From Morchella semilibera (Eukaryota; Ascomycota; Pezizomycetes; Pezizales; Morchellaceae), in NCBI GenBank assembly GCA_009192285.1, contig WBVU01000018.1, positions 682,001 to 746,000 of the forward strand: a stretch of 64,000 nt of DNA, read 5' to 3'. This document shows, piece by piece, positions 39,022-50,900 of this stretch. Position numbers and translations under genes: made by a program. Positions within the stretch are counted from its first letter, which is position 1, and the number at the start of each line of letters is the position of its first letter. The notes under the pieces were generated by a model. The model was not told the origin of the DNA. It did not search any database and was given only the letters and a program-made list of their open reading frames with translations.

Positions 39022-40201
39022 AAAAAGAAAGTAAAAAAAATGAGACCTGACCTGCACATCATCGCCCCCCCGCCTTTATCCCACTCCAGCTTCTTTGCAG
39101 CTTCCAGACGATGCCTTTTTCGGTGGTGTTGCAGCCTCATTGCATCTTGGTGCGTCGGTCGCTTACTTGCAGCGCGATGATCAATGATGATGATGATGAT
39201 AGTGTCTCTGTTTACTTCGGAGTGCAATATATATATGCTTTTCTTAAAAGGATTCTCCGGTAGCATAGGTAATGCCGGGGGGGTGGGGAAAAAAAAAAGA
39301 GGTAATCTAAACAAGACTGGACTGCAGTAAGTACATGTAGGTACAATACCGTAGCTATGCAATGGTTGCACCAGTGGGGGACACACGTTAACGTTTGTTT
39401 GATCAGCTACTAATCCAGTAACTTGATCAGAATTTTTCTCTCTGCCCTTTACATCCTTTCGCAACAGCTTCAACCGCAACATACCCCCGTTTATACCCTA
39501 CTACTGTGGTTGAGATATTTTCTTTGTGCTGCAGCAGCGCCATATTTACTTCTTCGGAGTCTCAGGGGAAAGAAAAGAGGAAAAACGTAACTACGAAAAA
39601 AGCAAAAAAGGACAAAAAGGGAAAAAAAAAAACCTGCAACGCCGCCGCCGGCCCCATCAGCTCTATTGACATACATTATCTCGTGTGTAGGGGGCAGAGA
39701 GGGCGAGCAATTAAGACTCGAGGGTAATAATATCAGTGATCACTACTGGTAACGCTCACACCGAGACAGTTTCCTGAGGGCCATTTTTAACCCACCGGAC
39801 TGGGTGCAAAGTAGAACAACTGTACCTACCTACTTGCTTATCAGGGACTGCCTGCATGCGCTCGGAGATATTTCAATATCAATTGTTATAATATTATTTT
39901 TTTCCCGCCCCCCGTTCTAGAGAGCCACTATTACTGCATTGAATATATCAATGTTATTCGGTAGAAGAAAGCTGGGATAGAGGGATAGAGAGGGGCTAAT
40001 ACTTACTGGCACTGCTACTACTACTATACTGGCTACTACTATACTATACTACTCTATTTCTGATATCCTGGTAGGTTTTTTTTCCCTTCTCGCACTCTAG
40101 CTTGAGAGCGAACGAAGGAGGCCCCCCCGGGGCGAGAGCGGTCCCACACTATATCACCCTCGTCGTATACTTCTTTTTTTTGACGAATCTGGTGCTCTCA
40201 A

Positions 40202-43200
40202 ATGAGACAGCCTCCACCACCTTTGATACATCTGAGCACAGGCGCAGGTGCAGTGGATGCTGCTGCTCGCGACGATTCAAGAGACGAACGGCAACAGGCT
40301 CCGTGGGCGGCCCAATATACGCCTTCCGTGCAAACCTCATCTGTCCCGCCTGTCACGCCCCACTGTTCTCCACAAAGCAATAACACCACCCCGTTTCCTC
40401 ATACTGAGCCTGCTGCTCCTACTACTCTTGATCCGTCGTCCCCCTATACCCCCCGTCAGATCAAGTCGACCGTTGTCAATACCAGTGCAAGTTCTACTGT
40501 CACTATCAGTACTGGGAATAATAATACGAATTCTGCTATCACTACTACCACTACCAGTAGCACCACCAATACTGTCGGTGTTTCCCCTCAATCTTCATCC
40601 TCTGGTGCCCCCCTGTTCAATATAATGTTTCGAATGGGCACAAAATCGCGGTCGCCCCGGCGGGCGGCTTCGTCCTCGTCATCGTCCGCGCTGTCGACAA
40701 TATCCACGGCACCCACGTCCGCCCCGTCGATAATAACGTCGAAACCCGGCTCGCCCACTAGCTCGTACTCCGCTTCTATAGTGGCCCCGGATCCCCTGCA
40801 ACGGCCATTCTCACCCTGGGGTTCTTCCGACTCCCAAGCATCAACGTCCCCTCGCAATTCGACAAGGATGTCCGGTAGGGGGACGACGTTTATTAATAAG
40901 AGGTCGGGCTCGCCCACGGCGAGCGTGGGCACTGGCAGCACACGCAAAAGCAACACCTCAATCATGTCGAGCCGTTCAAAGAGCTTTCTGGGCAGGAATC
41001 GCAACAAGCAGCAGCAGGTTGCTAATGGGGACACGGAGTTTGACCCGACCACGTTCAGGAAGAACAGGACGAGACCGGCGAGGAAAGGGCAGGACGCACT
41101 GTATGGGGAGTATGAGGACCTGTTCGACGACTCTCTGGACGAGGATCTGAATGAGGACTCACTGCCTTCCGATGGCGGCGCTGACACAGATGAGGATGGG
41201 TACCTGATGTTGCGTGGTGGTCGTAGAAATGGTGGTGGTAATGGTGGTGGTGGGAATGGTGGTGGGAATGGGAGTGGTGGAGAGAGTCCTGTAAGCCCGA
41301 GAACGAGAGTGACGCCGAGGAGTGTACCAATGCAGGATGATATGCGATATAATGGATCACTATCCCCCCCTCCACCTGCGCCGCCGCCAAAGAACTGGAC
41401 GCAGAAGAGGTCGCTGGTCGTTGTTACTACTCCTCCACGGAGTGCTCCCGCGTCTGTGGATGAGCCTCTCACCATCTCTGTCACATCCCTCCCTTCTGCC
41501 CCTCCAACACCCCCACCAAAGCCCATACTATTTGCCCTCGACACAAAAAATCTGACTATCACCACAATCCACAACGGCAACTACAATCACCACAACCAAA
41601 ATCAAAACCTCACCCCCAACACCGTCACCCCTTCATCATCACTTCCCTCTGCCCAAGAGTCGGAAGAAACAACAATAAATGGCTTCTCCCCCGCCTCCTC
41701 TCCCTCCTCCCCTGCATCATCGAATCCCCTCCACACCGTCCTGCACCTGATGTCCCCCATCCTCCAAGCAGTGCTGGCGTTGGGGAGATTCGCAGCAATC
41801 GCAGTAAGCGACTGAGCAGGCAGTTCCTTGAACAGGCCGAGAAAAACGATGGCCTAGGAATCATCAGAATACCCTCTCCAACACTATTTCATTCATTGTT
41901 TACACCCAGCGCTTCCTCGTCCGGCTTGTCGGAGTTGCCCGGTCACACGACAAGGAGTCCGGCGCTTACGCAGAGTCCATCCTCTTATACACCACGGCAA
42001 CCCCCCCGCATACAACCGCTGCCTATGAGACGCTCCCGTCCGACGACGACTTCATCCCAACCGGAATCCTGTTTGACGAAACTCCCGACGGTCTCGGTGT
42101 CTTACCACTCTTCTCTAGCAGAAGCGAGAACTTCTCCCCTAGACACCAAAATAAAAATAACAATAGCACCAGCAGTAACAATCATCATCATCACCATAAC
42201 AATTCCGACTCGTACTTTCCCCCGCAGACTCCACAAATGACGCAGGTCATCCTAAACGAGCTCCCGCCGGAGAGCCCGGGCGACGTCTCAGCCTCAACAA
42301 CAACCAAATCTATTGATGCCCTGATGGATGCCTACATGGAAACCACCGATACTTACAAGGAGGTGCAGATCCGGGTTGCCGAGGATGATAAGGACGCAAA
42401 GGAGGCTATCCTACAGTCGTTGGCCCCGGAGGTTGTCACAACGTTGATGGTGCCAACACCCGCCGAAGAAAAGATCCTTCTACTGGACGAACAGCAGGAT
42501 GATGCCACAAAGGACTCGTCGTATCTTCGCGCCTTCAGGACGTTTGTCAAGAGCGCGGGCGAGAATGACTCGTTTGTGCATAGGATGCCTCGCTTCGATG
42601 CGCTGCAGGCGCAGCGCATCTGCTCACATCTGAGACAGGACTACCCGCTGATTGCAGGCGGGTCGAAGCGAAGGTCTGCGGGCGGGAAGGCGACGGGCGG
42701 GAATGTTCCCGCGAAGCAGAGGGAAGTCGGGGAAGAGATTCTGACAAGCTTATGGGCACTGATGGCCCTAAGGTGGATGAATTTCGGGAGGGTCATCATC
42801 AGCCCGGGACACGAGACTCTACTGGCTGCGTCGGCGAAGAGGCTGACGAGGCGTGCGACGGTCAAGATGGACCAGAGAGCGACGCAGATGCTGGAGAATG
42901 TTGTGGTCGAGTCGGTGCCAGATCATGAGAGGAGAAGGGTGCTGGATTTGGGCGGGTTACCTATTGGTATGCATTCATTCACTACTATCTGCTACATATC
43001 TATAGCCTAGGTCTTTTATTTCGACGGTTTCTAATGCTTCTATCTAGCGGATTGGGGCTGGCATTGCGCCTATGATTATCCAAAGGCCAAGGTCTACACC
43101 GTTACCACTCGTACCCACGGAAAATCCTCGGTAGAAGACCCCGAGTCCCAGGATACCCCACTTTCGGCGGATAAATACCGGGGCCCGAAGAACCACCGGC

Positions 43201-43922
43201 ACTTGGTTGTGTCGTACCTTTGGAAGCTTCCATTCCCGTCCAACCACTTTGACGTGGTCTCAGCGCGCACGCTGTACCTGAACCTGAAGACCACTGTGCC
43301 CTCGCGCCCACAGAACGATCAGAACATGGATGAGTATGACCTGTGCCTGGAGGAGTGTCTACGCGTGCTGAAGCCTGGCGGGCACTTGGAGTTCACCCTG
43401 TTTGATAATGACATCATCAACCCGGGCCCTCTGGGTAGCGAGCTCTCGGAGAAGTTTGGGAAGAGCCTCCAGGCGAAGGGTTATGATCCTGAGCCAACAA
43501 AGAAGTGGATCTCGAGGCTGAATAGAGCCGGGTACGGCGAAATTAAGCGCAGTTGGATGTTTCTGCCGATGGCCCCGCCGTGCTCGAAACCAAAAGTCCC
43601 GTCGAAGGACAAGAACCTTCCCGCACACGAGTCGCAGGATCTGGATATGGTCAAGGAGGAGGTGCGGAAGAAGATGGAGGCATGGGAAGAGGGTAGCCCT
43701 AAGAAGGGGAGTCTGGAAAACGCTTCCCCCATCACAGGATTGGTGGGGAGCTGGGTCTGGGAGAAATGGATGCTGAAGACTAGCAATGAGGCCGGGGAGG
43801 GCGAGTGGTCTCTGGCGACGGATACGGTGGGGAGCGTCCTGAATGAGGCAAAGGAAAGAGGATCGGGATGGAGGACATTGGTTGGTTGGGCTAGAAAGCC
43901 ACTTCGTGTTGGGCAGCATTAG
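40202..43922 (+). CDS. serine-rich protein with C-terminal SAM-dependent methyltransferase domain
   Basis: The long N-terminal part is Ser/Thr/Pro/Gly-rich with runs of Asn and Gly. It includes SRSPRRAASSSS, an acidic YEDLFDDSLDEDLNEDS patch and a PPPPAPPPK segment, so it is probably disordered and may bind SH3/WW partners. The C-terminal region is a class I methyltransferase: motif I VLDLGGLPIADWGW, which spans an intron at 42967-43047, and the post-motif ECLRVLKPGGHLEFTLFDND. The substrate is unknown. The frame is not continuous. Block 1 runs 40202 to about 41740. Block 2 covers about 41750-41930 (RLSRQFLEQAEKNDGLG) and block 3 about 41930-43922, each in a different frame. A weak in-frame intron of about 110 bp (donor near 41656, acceptor near 41765) could join blocks 1 and 2. 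I found none for blocks 2 and 3. A second possible start is the Met at 40625 (MFRMGTKSRSPRR). Confidence 0.75.
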
Positions 43923-44083
43923 GGAGAGGCGTCTTGATTGTTTTCTTTTCTTTTCTTTTTCTTTTTATAGGGGCTCATTTGGTTTATCTTTTTTTTTTGT
44001 ATCTTCGTTCTTTTTCAGGGTTTATGGGATCATGGCGATAGCGTTTTCGTTTATTCTGGCAAACTGATTGCAGTTGGATTTCT

Positions 44084-44094
44084 GGGGGGGGGGG
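44084..44094. repeat. 11-base G homopolymer
   Basis: A run of eleven Gs just downstream of the methyltransferase gene. Confidence 0.9.
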
Positions 44095-45305
44095 TATTTT
44101 TCACGGCCACCGCTCATTAATGTTTTGTATCTAGAAACTTCTTCTTCCCTTTTTACCCCCCGCCCAACACTGGATTGCTTTTTTATGCTTTTTTTTATAT
44201 ATATATATCTTCCTCTGTGGGTGTTTTCCCTTTTTGGAATATGAGCATCTTTTTTTCGGTCATACCCCCATTTTTCTCCCTCTTTCATGTTATTGTTTTT
44301 TTTTTGGGATGTTTGGGCAACGGATCAACATTTTTTGTTTCAACGCTTTTATGGATGGGTGGTTCAATTGGGCTATTGTCATTTTATTCTCACCAAAAAA
44401 AAATTGGGTCTGTTTTTTGTTTCTTTTATAGTGGGTATAAAAGGGAGATTTTTCGGTTGGGGTTTTTTTTGGGGGGAGGGGTTGGTGGTAGGGAGGTATC
44501 CTTTCTTTTCTTGGGACGCGGCGCTGGATGCTGGCGGGCGGACGAGCGGAACGGGGGCGGGGGCGGGGGGCAAATGGATCCATAGCTGCTGCTGCTTATA
44601 GTGGGAAAGAAGGAATAAAGACTGTGACATAGTTATTGTTGACATACTTGCTTACTTTTGATTGTTGTGATCTGACTTGCAGAATCCCCCCCCCTCCCCC
44701 ACTTGCGCTGAAACGGGCACGGAGATTTATGGAAGGTAGTGGTTAGGTTAAGGAGGGATGCAGGTACCATTATTGTACTCTACTCTAGAGAGGTCCAGGT
44801 ACTCTAAAGTGCATGTATGGGTATGGCAGCAGGAGACTAGCCTAGTTGGGGCGGCGAAGCTTTCTAAACTAACTGCTTTGGATGTATACTTATATATGTC
44901 AGCTGCAATTAAGGGTTGGTATGTGGGTAGGTACGTGGGTGGGTGTACCTACGTGTCCCGAAAAACTACATGTTACCCTCCTCTTCCCTTCCTCCACCCC
45001 GGCACTTCATCCCCTTCATATAGTTGCGCTTCTTTATGATCGCTCTAATTCCCATAGGTGTGGGATTTCGAGACTGCCGAGTTGGGCGACTGGCATGGTG
45101 TTTGGGCTCTGCGACCCGCACCAGTTGCCGAACAGCTCAAACTCCCGGCCATGCATGTAACGTCAACGGCTGTCAGACCGTTGGGAGCAGAGGGAGAGGG
45201 GGTATGTGCGTCTCGTCTCGGTGCTGGATGGTTGCTGTGGTTTAGGGGGGCATGGGGCGGAGATGTCAAATCTCATTGCAATGCAATTGTGGTCCCACTT
45301 TTTTT

Positions 45306-45315
45306 GGGGGGGGGG
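45306..45315. repeat. 10-base G homopolymer
   Basis: A run of ten Gs, then A and GGGG. Non-coding context. Confidence 0.9.
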
Positions 45316-45548
45316 AGGGGGGCCCCTAGCACGGAAAAACTGAGTCTATTTTTCGTAGGGAGGCACTAAATTAAGGGAATGATTGTCGGCGGGACGGACG
45401 GAGGATGGTCTACATGTGTAAGTCGGCGGATTGTAAGCCCACGCGTGGGTAATGAAGTTCTAGGTTATGGTGAGCAGGACAGTTGAGTAAGGACAGGAAG
45501 GGTAGACGGGTAACTTGTGGGGAAGCGGACAGGTTTTGACTTGGGGTC

Positions 45549-45577
45549 TAGCTTCTTCTTCTTCTTCTTCTTCTTCT
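45549..45577. repeat. CTT microsatellite
   Basis: About nine tandem CTT units in non-coding DNA. Confidence 0.85.
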
Positions 45578-46125
45578 GCAGGAGCTGTTGTACTAACGCC
45601 CACTATGCTCTAGTAATTGGGAACATCTACCTACGCTCTATCTGGCAGACCTCAAATCATGCCATATCACCCGGTGTGCAATCGGAGTTGCAATATTGCA
45701 TCCCAGGGGGAAGAGGGGCATGATGGATGAATGGGATTTGAGGAAATGCATACCGGGACGGCACCTTTCTGGAACGGGCCCGTCCCGCAGTCCTGGTTTG
45801 GGTGCTGATGTGTAGGGTGGTATGGGAGATTCGATCTTGTGGTATAGAAAAGGAGAAGATGGGCAGGGTGGCGGAGATGTAGGTACGTGTTGACCCTTCC
45901 CCTTTACTCCTCGCTACCGGCGGTGGAGGTTGATGGTGGGCTCCGACGGTGTGTTTTGTTTGCTCTCTTGCATGGGTGGTTGGGGTGGATAGTGCTAATA
46001 TTAGAAGTTTGTATGTGGATTGAGGTTGAGGATGGATGATTGCGGTGAGCTGTGCGTCATCGTATCTCACTCGAGGGAACTGTGTTTTGGGTTTTTTTTT
46101 TTTCTGGTTAGGTGGGTATGTATGT

Positions 46126-46410
46126 CTTGGGCGTATGAGACATTAGAGACTTTACGCAAAATAAAGCCAGCTCTATATTTCGATTATCTGATTAGTAGGC
46201 TATGGGATTGGTATTAATTAGGTTACCGGATAATGGAGCTGGCTCCATTTGCGCAAAGTCTCTATTGCGAGATCTTTTGTTTGTAAAACATGTCCGGGTA
46301 AGCTGTTTGCTGTAGTCTGCTTGAAACTTCTTGTTCTTCTAGTCAGCCACTTCCTACATAAGCAGCGCTAATACATGAGAGAGATTTCGGGAATGTCTCA
46401 TACGCCCAGG
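46126..46410. mobile_element. inverted-repeat element enclosing a MITE
   Basis: Outer termini TGGGCGTATGAGACATT (left) and AATGTCTCATACGCCC (right) form an inverted repeat of about 17-18 bp, 285 bp apart. A family B MITE (46146-46262) begins immediately inside the left terminus, so it appears to have inserted into, or next to the end of, an older element. The remaining interior is non-coding. The outer element has no second copy in the window, so the assignment rests on the termini alone. Confidence 0.55.
46146..46262. mobile_element. MITE-like element, family B copy 2
   Basis: A 117-bp element with left arm GAGACTTTACGCAAAATAAAG and right arm CTCCATTTGCGCAAAGTCTC, flanked by TA. The arms, about 30 bp each, also contain GCCAGCTCTAT and ATGGAGCTGGC. 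It is the longer relative of 11820-11911. Non-coding. Confidence 0.75.
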
Positions 46411-47167
46411 ATAGTGGGTCGGCCGATGGGTATGTGGGGTTTGGCGTTGCGGTAGGAATCTACTTCGAGAAGGTCGGGAGAAGTCATGAGTTGTCGGCAC
46501 GTTATTTGACGGAGAACTTCTAACGTAATAGTAGGTGCCGGCTTGGGCTGGAGGCTCAGTTTTATGGTAGATATGATATGAAGTATACATACAGCATCGA
46601 TCATGACCAGCAAATAAGCCCCAAAGGTTCTTAATTATGCGGGGGTCGGGCCACTCTAATCACTTTGCGCTCTGGCGGACTTTTCTGAAAGAATATCCAT
46701 TAACAAAGTGCTACGCCGACGAAGGGATTGGTTCAGAATTAACGACCGCGAGATATTCCGGCAAAGTAAGTACGTGTGCAAGCATTCTCCGGCCCGGGCT
46801 TGGGTGGGTAGAGTACATGCAGTACTTCTACTTCATGTGTCAACCCAACAGCGGTTACATCTCAGCGCTTACATGCGTTTGAGTACCTCTTGCCTGTCAA
46901 TACATCCGAGCTACGTGGCCTGCGGGACGTATTCCGTCGACAGCACTAAGAATACGGTTATCAATCGGAAGCGCCCTAGCGAATAGTTGTGCGTAGTGCG
47001 CATTTCTCTTCGCCTTTCGCGGTTGTTAGGGCTGGAAGCACTCAGCAAAGTCTATGGCATTTCACAAGCTGATAATGCAGCAAACAGCGTACCCGAACAT
47101 ATTTTACAGAACAATGAATATCACATGGCTTTCATGCATGAGAGAGATTTTGCAAATGTCCCAGGAC

Positions 47168-47223
47168 ATACGTAAAATCTTAGTTTATACGGACGGTCCG
47201 TATAAACTAGGATTTTGCGGTAT
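47168..47223. repeat. near-perfect 56-bp palindrome
   Basis: Two 28-bp arms meet with essentially no loop: the left starts ATACGTAAAATCTTAG and the right ends CTAGGATTTTGCGGTAT, with the centre GGACGGTCC. Only about three positions mismatch. It may be a minimal foldback element with TA flanks, or a protein-binding palindrome. No gene starts close by; the next begins about 700 bp downstream. Confidence 0.7.
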
Positions 47224-47937
47224 TGTCTCAGGCTGCAATGCAGTGTTGCCTTAGAAGAGTAGGTTGCTAATCCAATAGGATTGAACAGTGCTATCTCCCC
47301 TCAACGGTGTTGTGCAGTTAGTGTGGGCTCTAACAATGTTTCACTTCCGAATCAGATTTTATAATGTCAATATTAATTGGTATAGGGTAGGGTCACGGTA
47401 AGCAGGGCCGTGGCACAGAAAAAAACATGTTAGCTAGAGGTAGTGACTTAAACCGCTCTTCCCCCAGAGTATTCGATCACATAGAACATAGCCGGACGCA
47501 GGAATTTGTTACGACAAGACAATTCCCAGGTAGGGCTCACTCTTATTTTCCTAGTGTTTTTATGATAGTGATACGGTTTTTACACCTGGTATCTAACCTC
47601 TCGTCCTAGTAGTGATATCTTACAAGCTCCTTCCGAGAATTCCAGACATCAAGACGAAGATATAGTTAGACCTCTTAGGAAGTGGCTTTTATCAAAAGTA
47701 TGGGAGCATTCCCTTACTAAAACGGGAATGGGAGAAATGCTGATGTTATTTTCTTATTAGGACCCCCCCTGATTTATAATCCCTAGCTTTGGATCTTGCG
47801 TGGTCGCACCAACGCTTACCTTTCAAAATAAGTGTATTCACACCCATTGTCATTTGTAGCCCTTTTAAAATTCTGGTAGGCTGACTATATAGAGGCTGAG
47901 CAAAGGGAATAACAAACCACTCGATCTGTGATGCAAA

Positions 47938-50900
47938 ATGGGAACTCTGTTCTTGCCGTCTCCTCCCGACTTCACAGCCAAATTCCTCGCAAGAATCTAT
48001 TTGCCCATTGCTTGTCTTGCCATCCCCAGCTACGTGAATGCTGCATGTATAGGCTCTGCCTGTGAACCAGCAGGAGGGTGGGATGACTTCGCCAATAACC
48101 TCGGGAGCGATTTGGCCCCATTGCTCGCACTCTTCGGAGAGCAAGTCACCAAACAGTACATGAGCGAGAGTTTGAGTTGGGTTGACAGTCTAATATTTTG
48201 TCTTGCTCCTCTAGGCATCATCACTACCATTGTATCAGCAATTCGTGTTGGGGGTGGTCCGAAACTGAGAGCGCTCGTTGGTAGATCAAAAGAAAGTCGT
48301 GGTGCGGTAGAAGCCGATTTGATGTCCTCCACATCTTCAGATGTCTGCGAGCTGTGGAATGGTGAAGGTGTCGTTAGGGTTCTTGGTCACCCTGTCCTGT
48401 TACAACTTGTTTATAGGGGTAGCTCGAACGGTAATCAATTGCAACTTTATAACTTCGAGGAGGCGATCTCTAAGGGTCTGTACGAGGCAAAGGGAAGGGG
48501 AAGCGAGAGTCCGGAAAGCCGAAAACGTCAACCCCCCCCAAACCTCTCACTAAACGTCAGCATGAAGCCTGTACCAAAGGCGGTTTTGGTTCTTTTCGTT
48601 ATAGCCGGGTTTACCCTTCAGGGCGGTGTGCTTGTGTATGCCGCGATTACTCAGTATATTATGAGGGTCAAAAAGAATGACGCTCCACCGATAGTCTATG
48701 GTTTCCCACTTTTTCTGGTAGGAACAACAGTGCTTGCCATTGGAATGTATCTATGTGCACAGGTTGTGGAGTTGAGTACGGAAGAAAAAGTCTGGGTACC
48801 AGCCAACAATGATATGTTTGATGTTATCTGGCTTCAACAAGGAGGGCAAAATGTCGGCGATCAACGGTTTGAATCGTTTGCACGCAAAACCCCTGGCAAA
48901 GAAATCATAACATCACACAAAAGTCCACGGGAAGCAAGCCAGCCCTTTCGGATTACAGCTGGCATCAGTGCCGCATTACTCGGCTTTATCGCGCAATTTG
49001 TCGCCATGCGTTCGATGCATTCGTCAGTAACAGCGGCGCAATTAGGGGCTGTTTTAGTCATGACTGCTATACGATCTTGTGCGCATATACAAAGGGAGAG
49101 TGAGAACAAAATAACAAAACCTGACGAGGTGGAGGGGTATGAATTAGACTGGCTTGCTAAGAGCTTAAAAAAGTGCGAAACATGGGTGGTTATTTCGGGG
49201 CCCGGATCATTGATTCCCAAAAAGCCTAATGAAGACCCCGGAAATTCGGGACCAGAGAACCGCCCCACATATGATCCCGCCATGGAAGGAATGGCCATGG
49301 AAGTAATGACAATCCGGACAAGACTTGCAGAGCTATCAGACGACTGGAAACTAGAAGACCGGGCACATGTTCGAAACCTCAAGAATGCAATCGAGGCAGC
49401 AATGAATACCATTTACCAAAAACATGATATTGCTTGATGAGCACAAAGACAACGAAACGTTTAAATGGGTCCTCCAAGTGAAGGCAAATGTAGAGAAGGA
49501 AAATCCGCAAACATCGGAAATAAGAATGGTTATCAAGAGAGAGAAGGACCAGAACCAGAGGTGGAAGCCATGGAGAGTCGAAGAAGGAGCGCTTGAAGCC
49601 ATCCTTTGCCTTTGGGTAGCTTCTCTCGCGGAAGAGGATAGGAGACCGAACCGACCCAAAAACATCCAGTGTTTATCCCTTACTTCTTTTGAAGATATGA
49701 CCGACTACAGAATATGGACCAATCGCGGGACAAGACCAGTTTGTGGAGAGTACTTGCCTAATGAGATGAGGTACTTCGGTCGGGTGGGCCCACCCGGCGA
49801 AGGGAAAGTTTGGTGTGCCGATACTGGGTCGAGTCTCAAAACACTATGTATTCAGGAGCTGTACGCGGCATTCATGTTTGCCGTGGCAGAGGTTATCAAA
49901 GAAGTGGGCGGAACAACTGATCGGCGTACTATAGCTACCGAGCCCAATGGTGGGATAAAATTCGATATGGAGGGCGGTTTGTGGAATAAATGTGGGCTGG
50001 TCAACACAAACATGGACTTACTCGCATCGAGCTTTCATGAATCTCGGCTTGGTTCAATTGAAGAGGCCTATATGATTATCACTCCTGCGTTACGCTCCGC
50101 CAAAAAAATCCCTTCCGTTAATGGGGTGTATGAAAATCTAAGAAACATGACATCCGTTTTTGAGAGTAATCACCGATGGGGAGAATTACTTAGCATCGGT
50201 CAATATATTTTTGCCAACGTTAATCTCACAGACGACACTGATCGATATCTCTTAAAACGAAGTACAAAACTCTTGAAGGCCGCTATCAGCAAGGAGTCGA
50301 CAGAACAGTGGAATCAGGTTTTTGCGGTATTGCAAGATCGAATAACCGAAGGTTGCTCTTTTGTTCGGGAAGAGATTCTGGTGAATCTATGCATTAGCCA
50401 AAAATATCTCAACCCAAAAATGGACTTCAATAGCATATTTCAAGATACGTTTATGGCATTGAAATTCGATAGGTACACTCATCGAAGAGTTAGGTCTAAG
50501 ACTATCTTGGAATTTGCTTGGTTTGCACTGGATGAGGGAAAGGAGGTAGCGGCCGGTTACCTAGCAGAGTCAATATGGGATCAATATATATCGACTCCGA
50601 GCGCTGGATCACGTACATTGGCCCTCGAAGCAGCTAGAATCATGATAGCTGTTTCGCCAAAAGGGGGGGGCCTTTATGCCTACGGACCAACTAGCCTCAT
50701 ACCTTAAAAAGCATAAATCGGAGCTAAACCCTAGGGGAGCGCGAGCCAAAACCAACGACTCCAATTCCTCTTGATCTGACGCTAATCCATGGGTGGAGGA
50801 CTCCTATACAAGCGGCAGCAGGAGCTGGCAATCTGGAGCTTGTAAAGCTGCTCTTAGACCTTAATGCTGATATCAACGCGGCACCTGTATCTTTCGGTGC

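Larger units (their letters stand above)
30402..40201. other. large gene-free region, 30.4-40.2 kb
   Basis: About 9.8 kb with no gene I can support. After the AT-rich eS6 3' flank come short open frames with no known domains (31635-31961, 32460-32732, 33852-34043). It contains a family A inverted-repeat element (33342-33520), C14 and G15 runs at 32317 and 32928, and a GCC microsatellite near 34564. There are also about eleven TACATGTA palindromes, three of them packed at 37596-37625. The last 1-2 kb, rich in simple repeats, probably include the promoter of the following methyltransferase gene. Confidence 0.45.
43923..47937. other. gene-free region with T/G-rich start and nested inverted-repeat elements
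   Basis: About 4 kb. The first 700 bases after the methyltransferase stop are strongly T-rich and G-rich, likely its 3' UTR and beyond, with G11 and G10 runs at 44084 and 45306. A CTT microsatellite lies at 45549-45577. Between 46126 and 46410 an inverted-repeat element encloses a smaller one (46146-46262), and a near-perfect palindrome lies at 47168-47223. Short open frames here lack recognisable domains. Confidence 0.45.

Noticed and set aside
40588-41580. A 330-codon open frame on the minus strand
   Set aside because: Antisense to the Ser/Gly/Asn-rich part of the methyltransferase gene. It shows no domain and only composition-driven runs.
44175-44585. A 136-codon open frame rich in Phe and Gly
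   Set aside because: Produced by T-rich and G-rich low complexity downstream of the methyltransferase gene.
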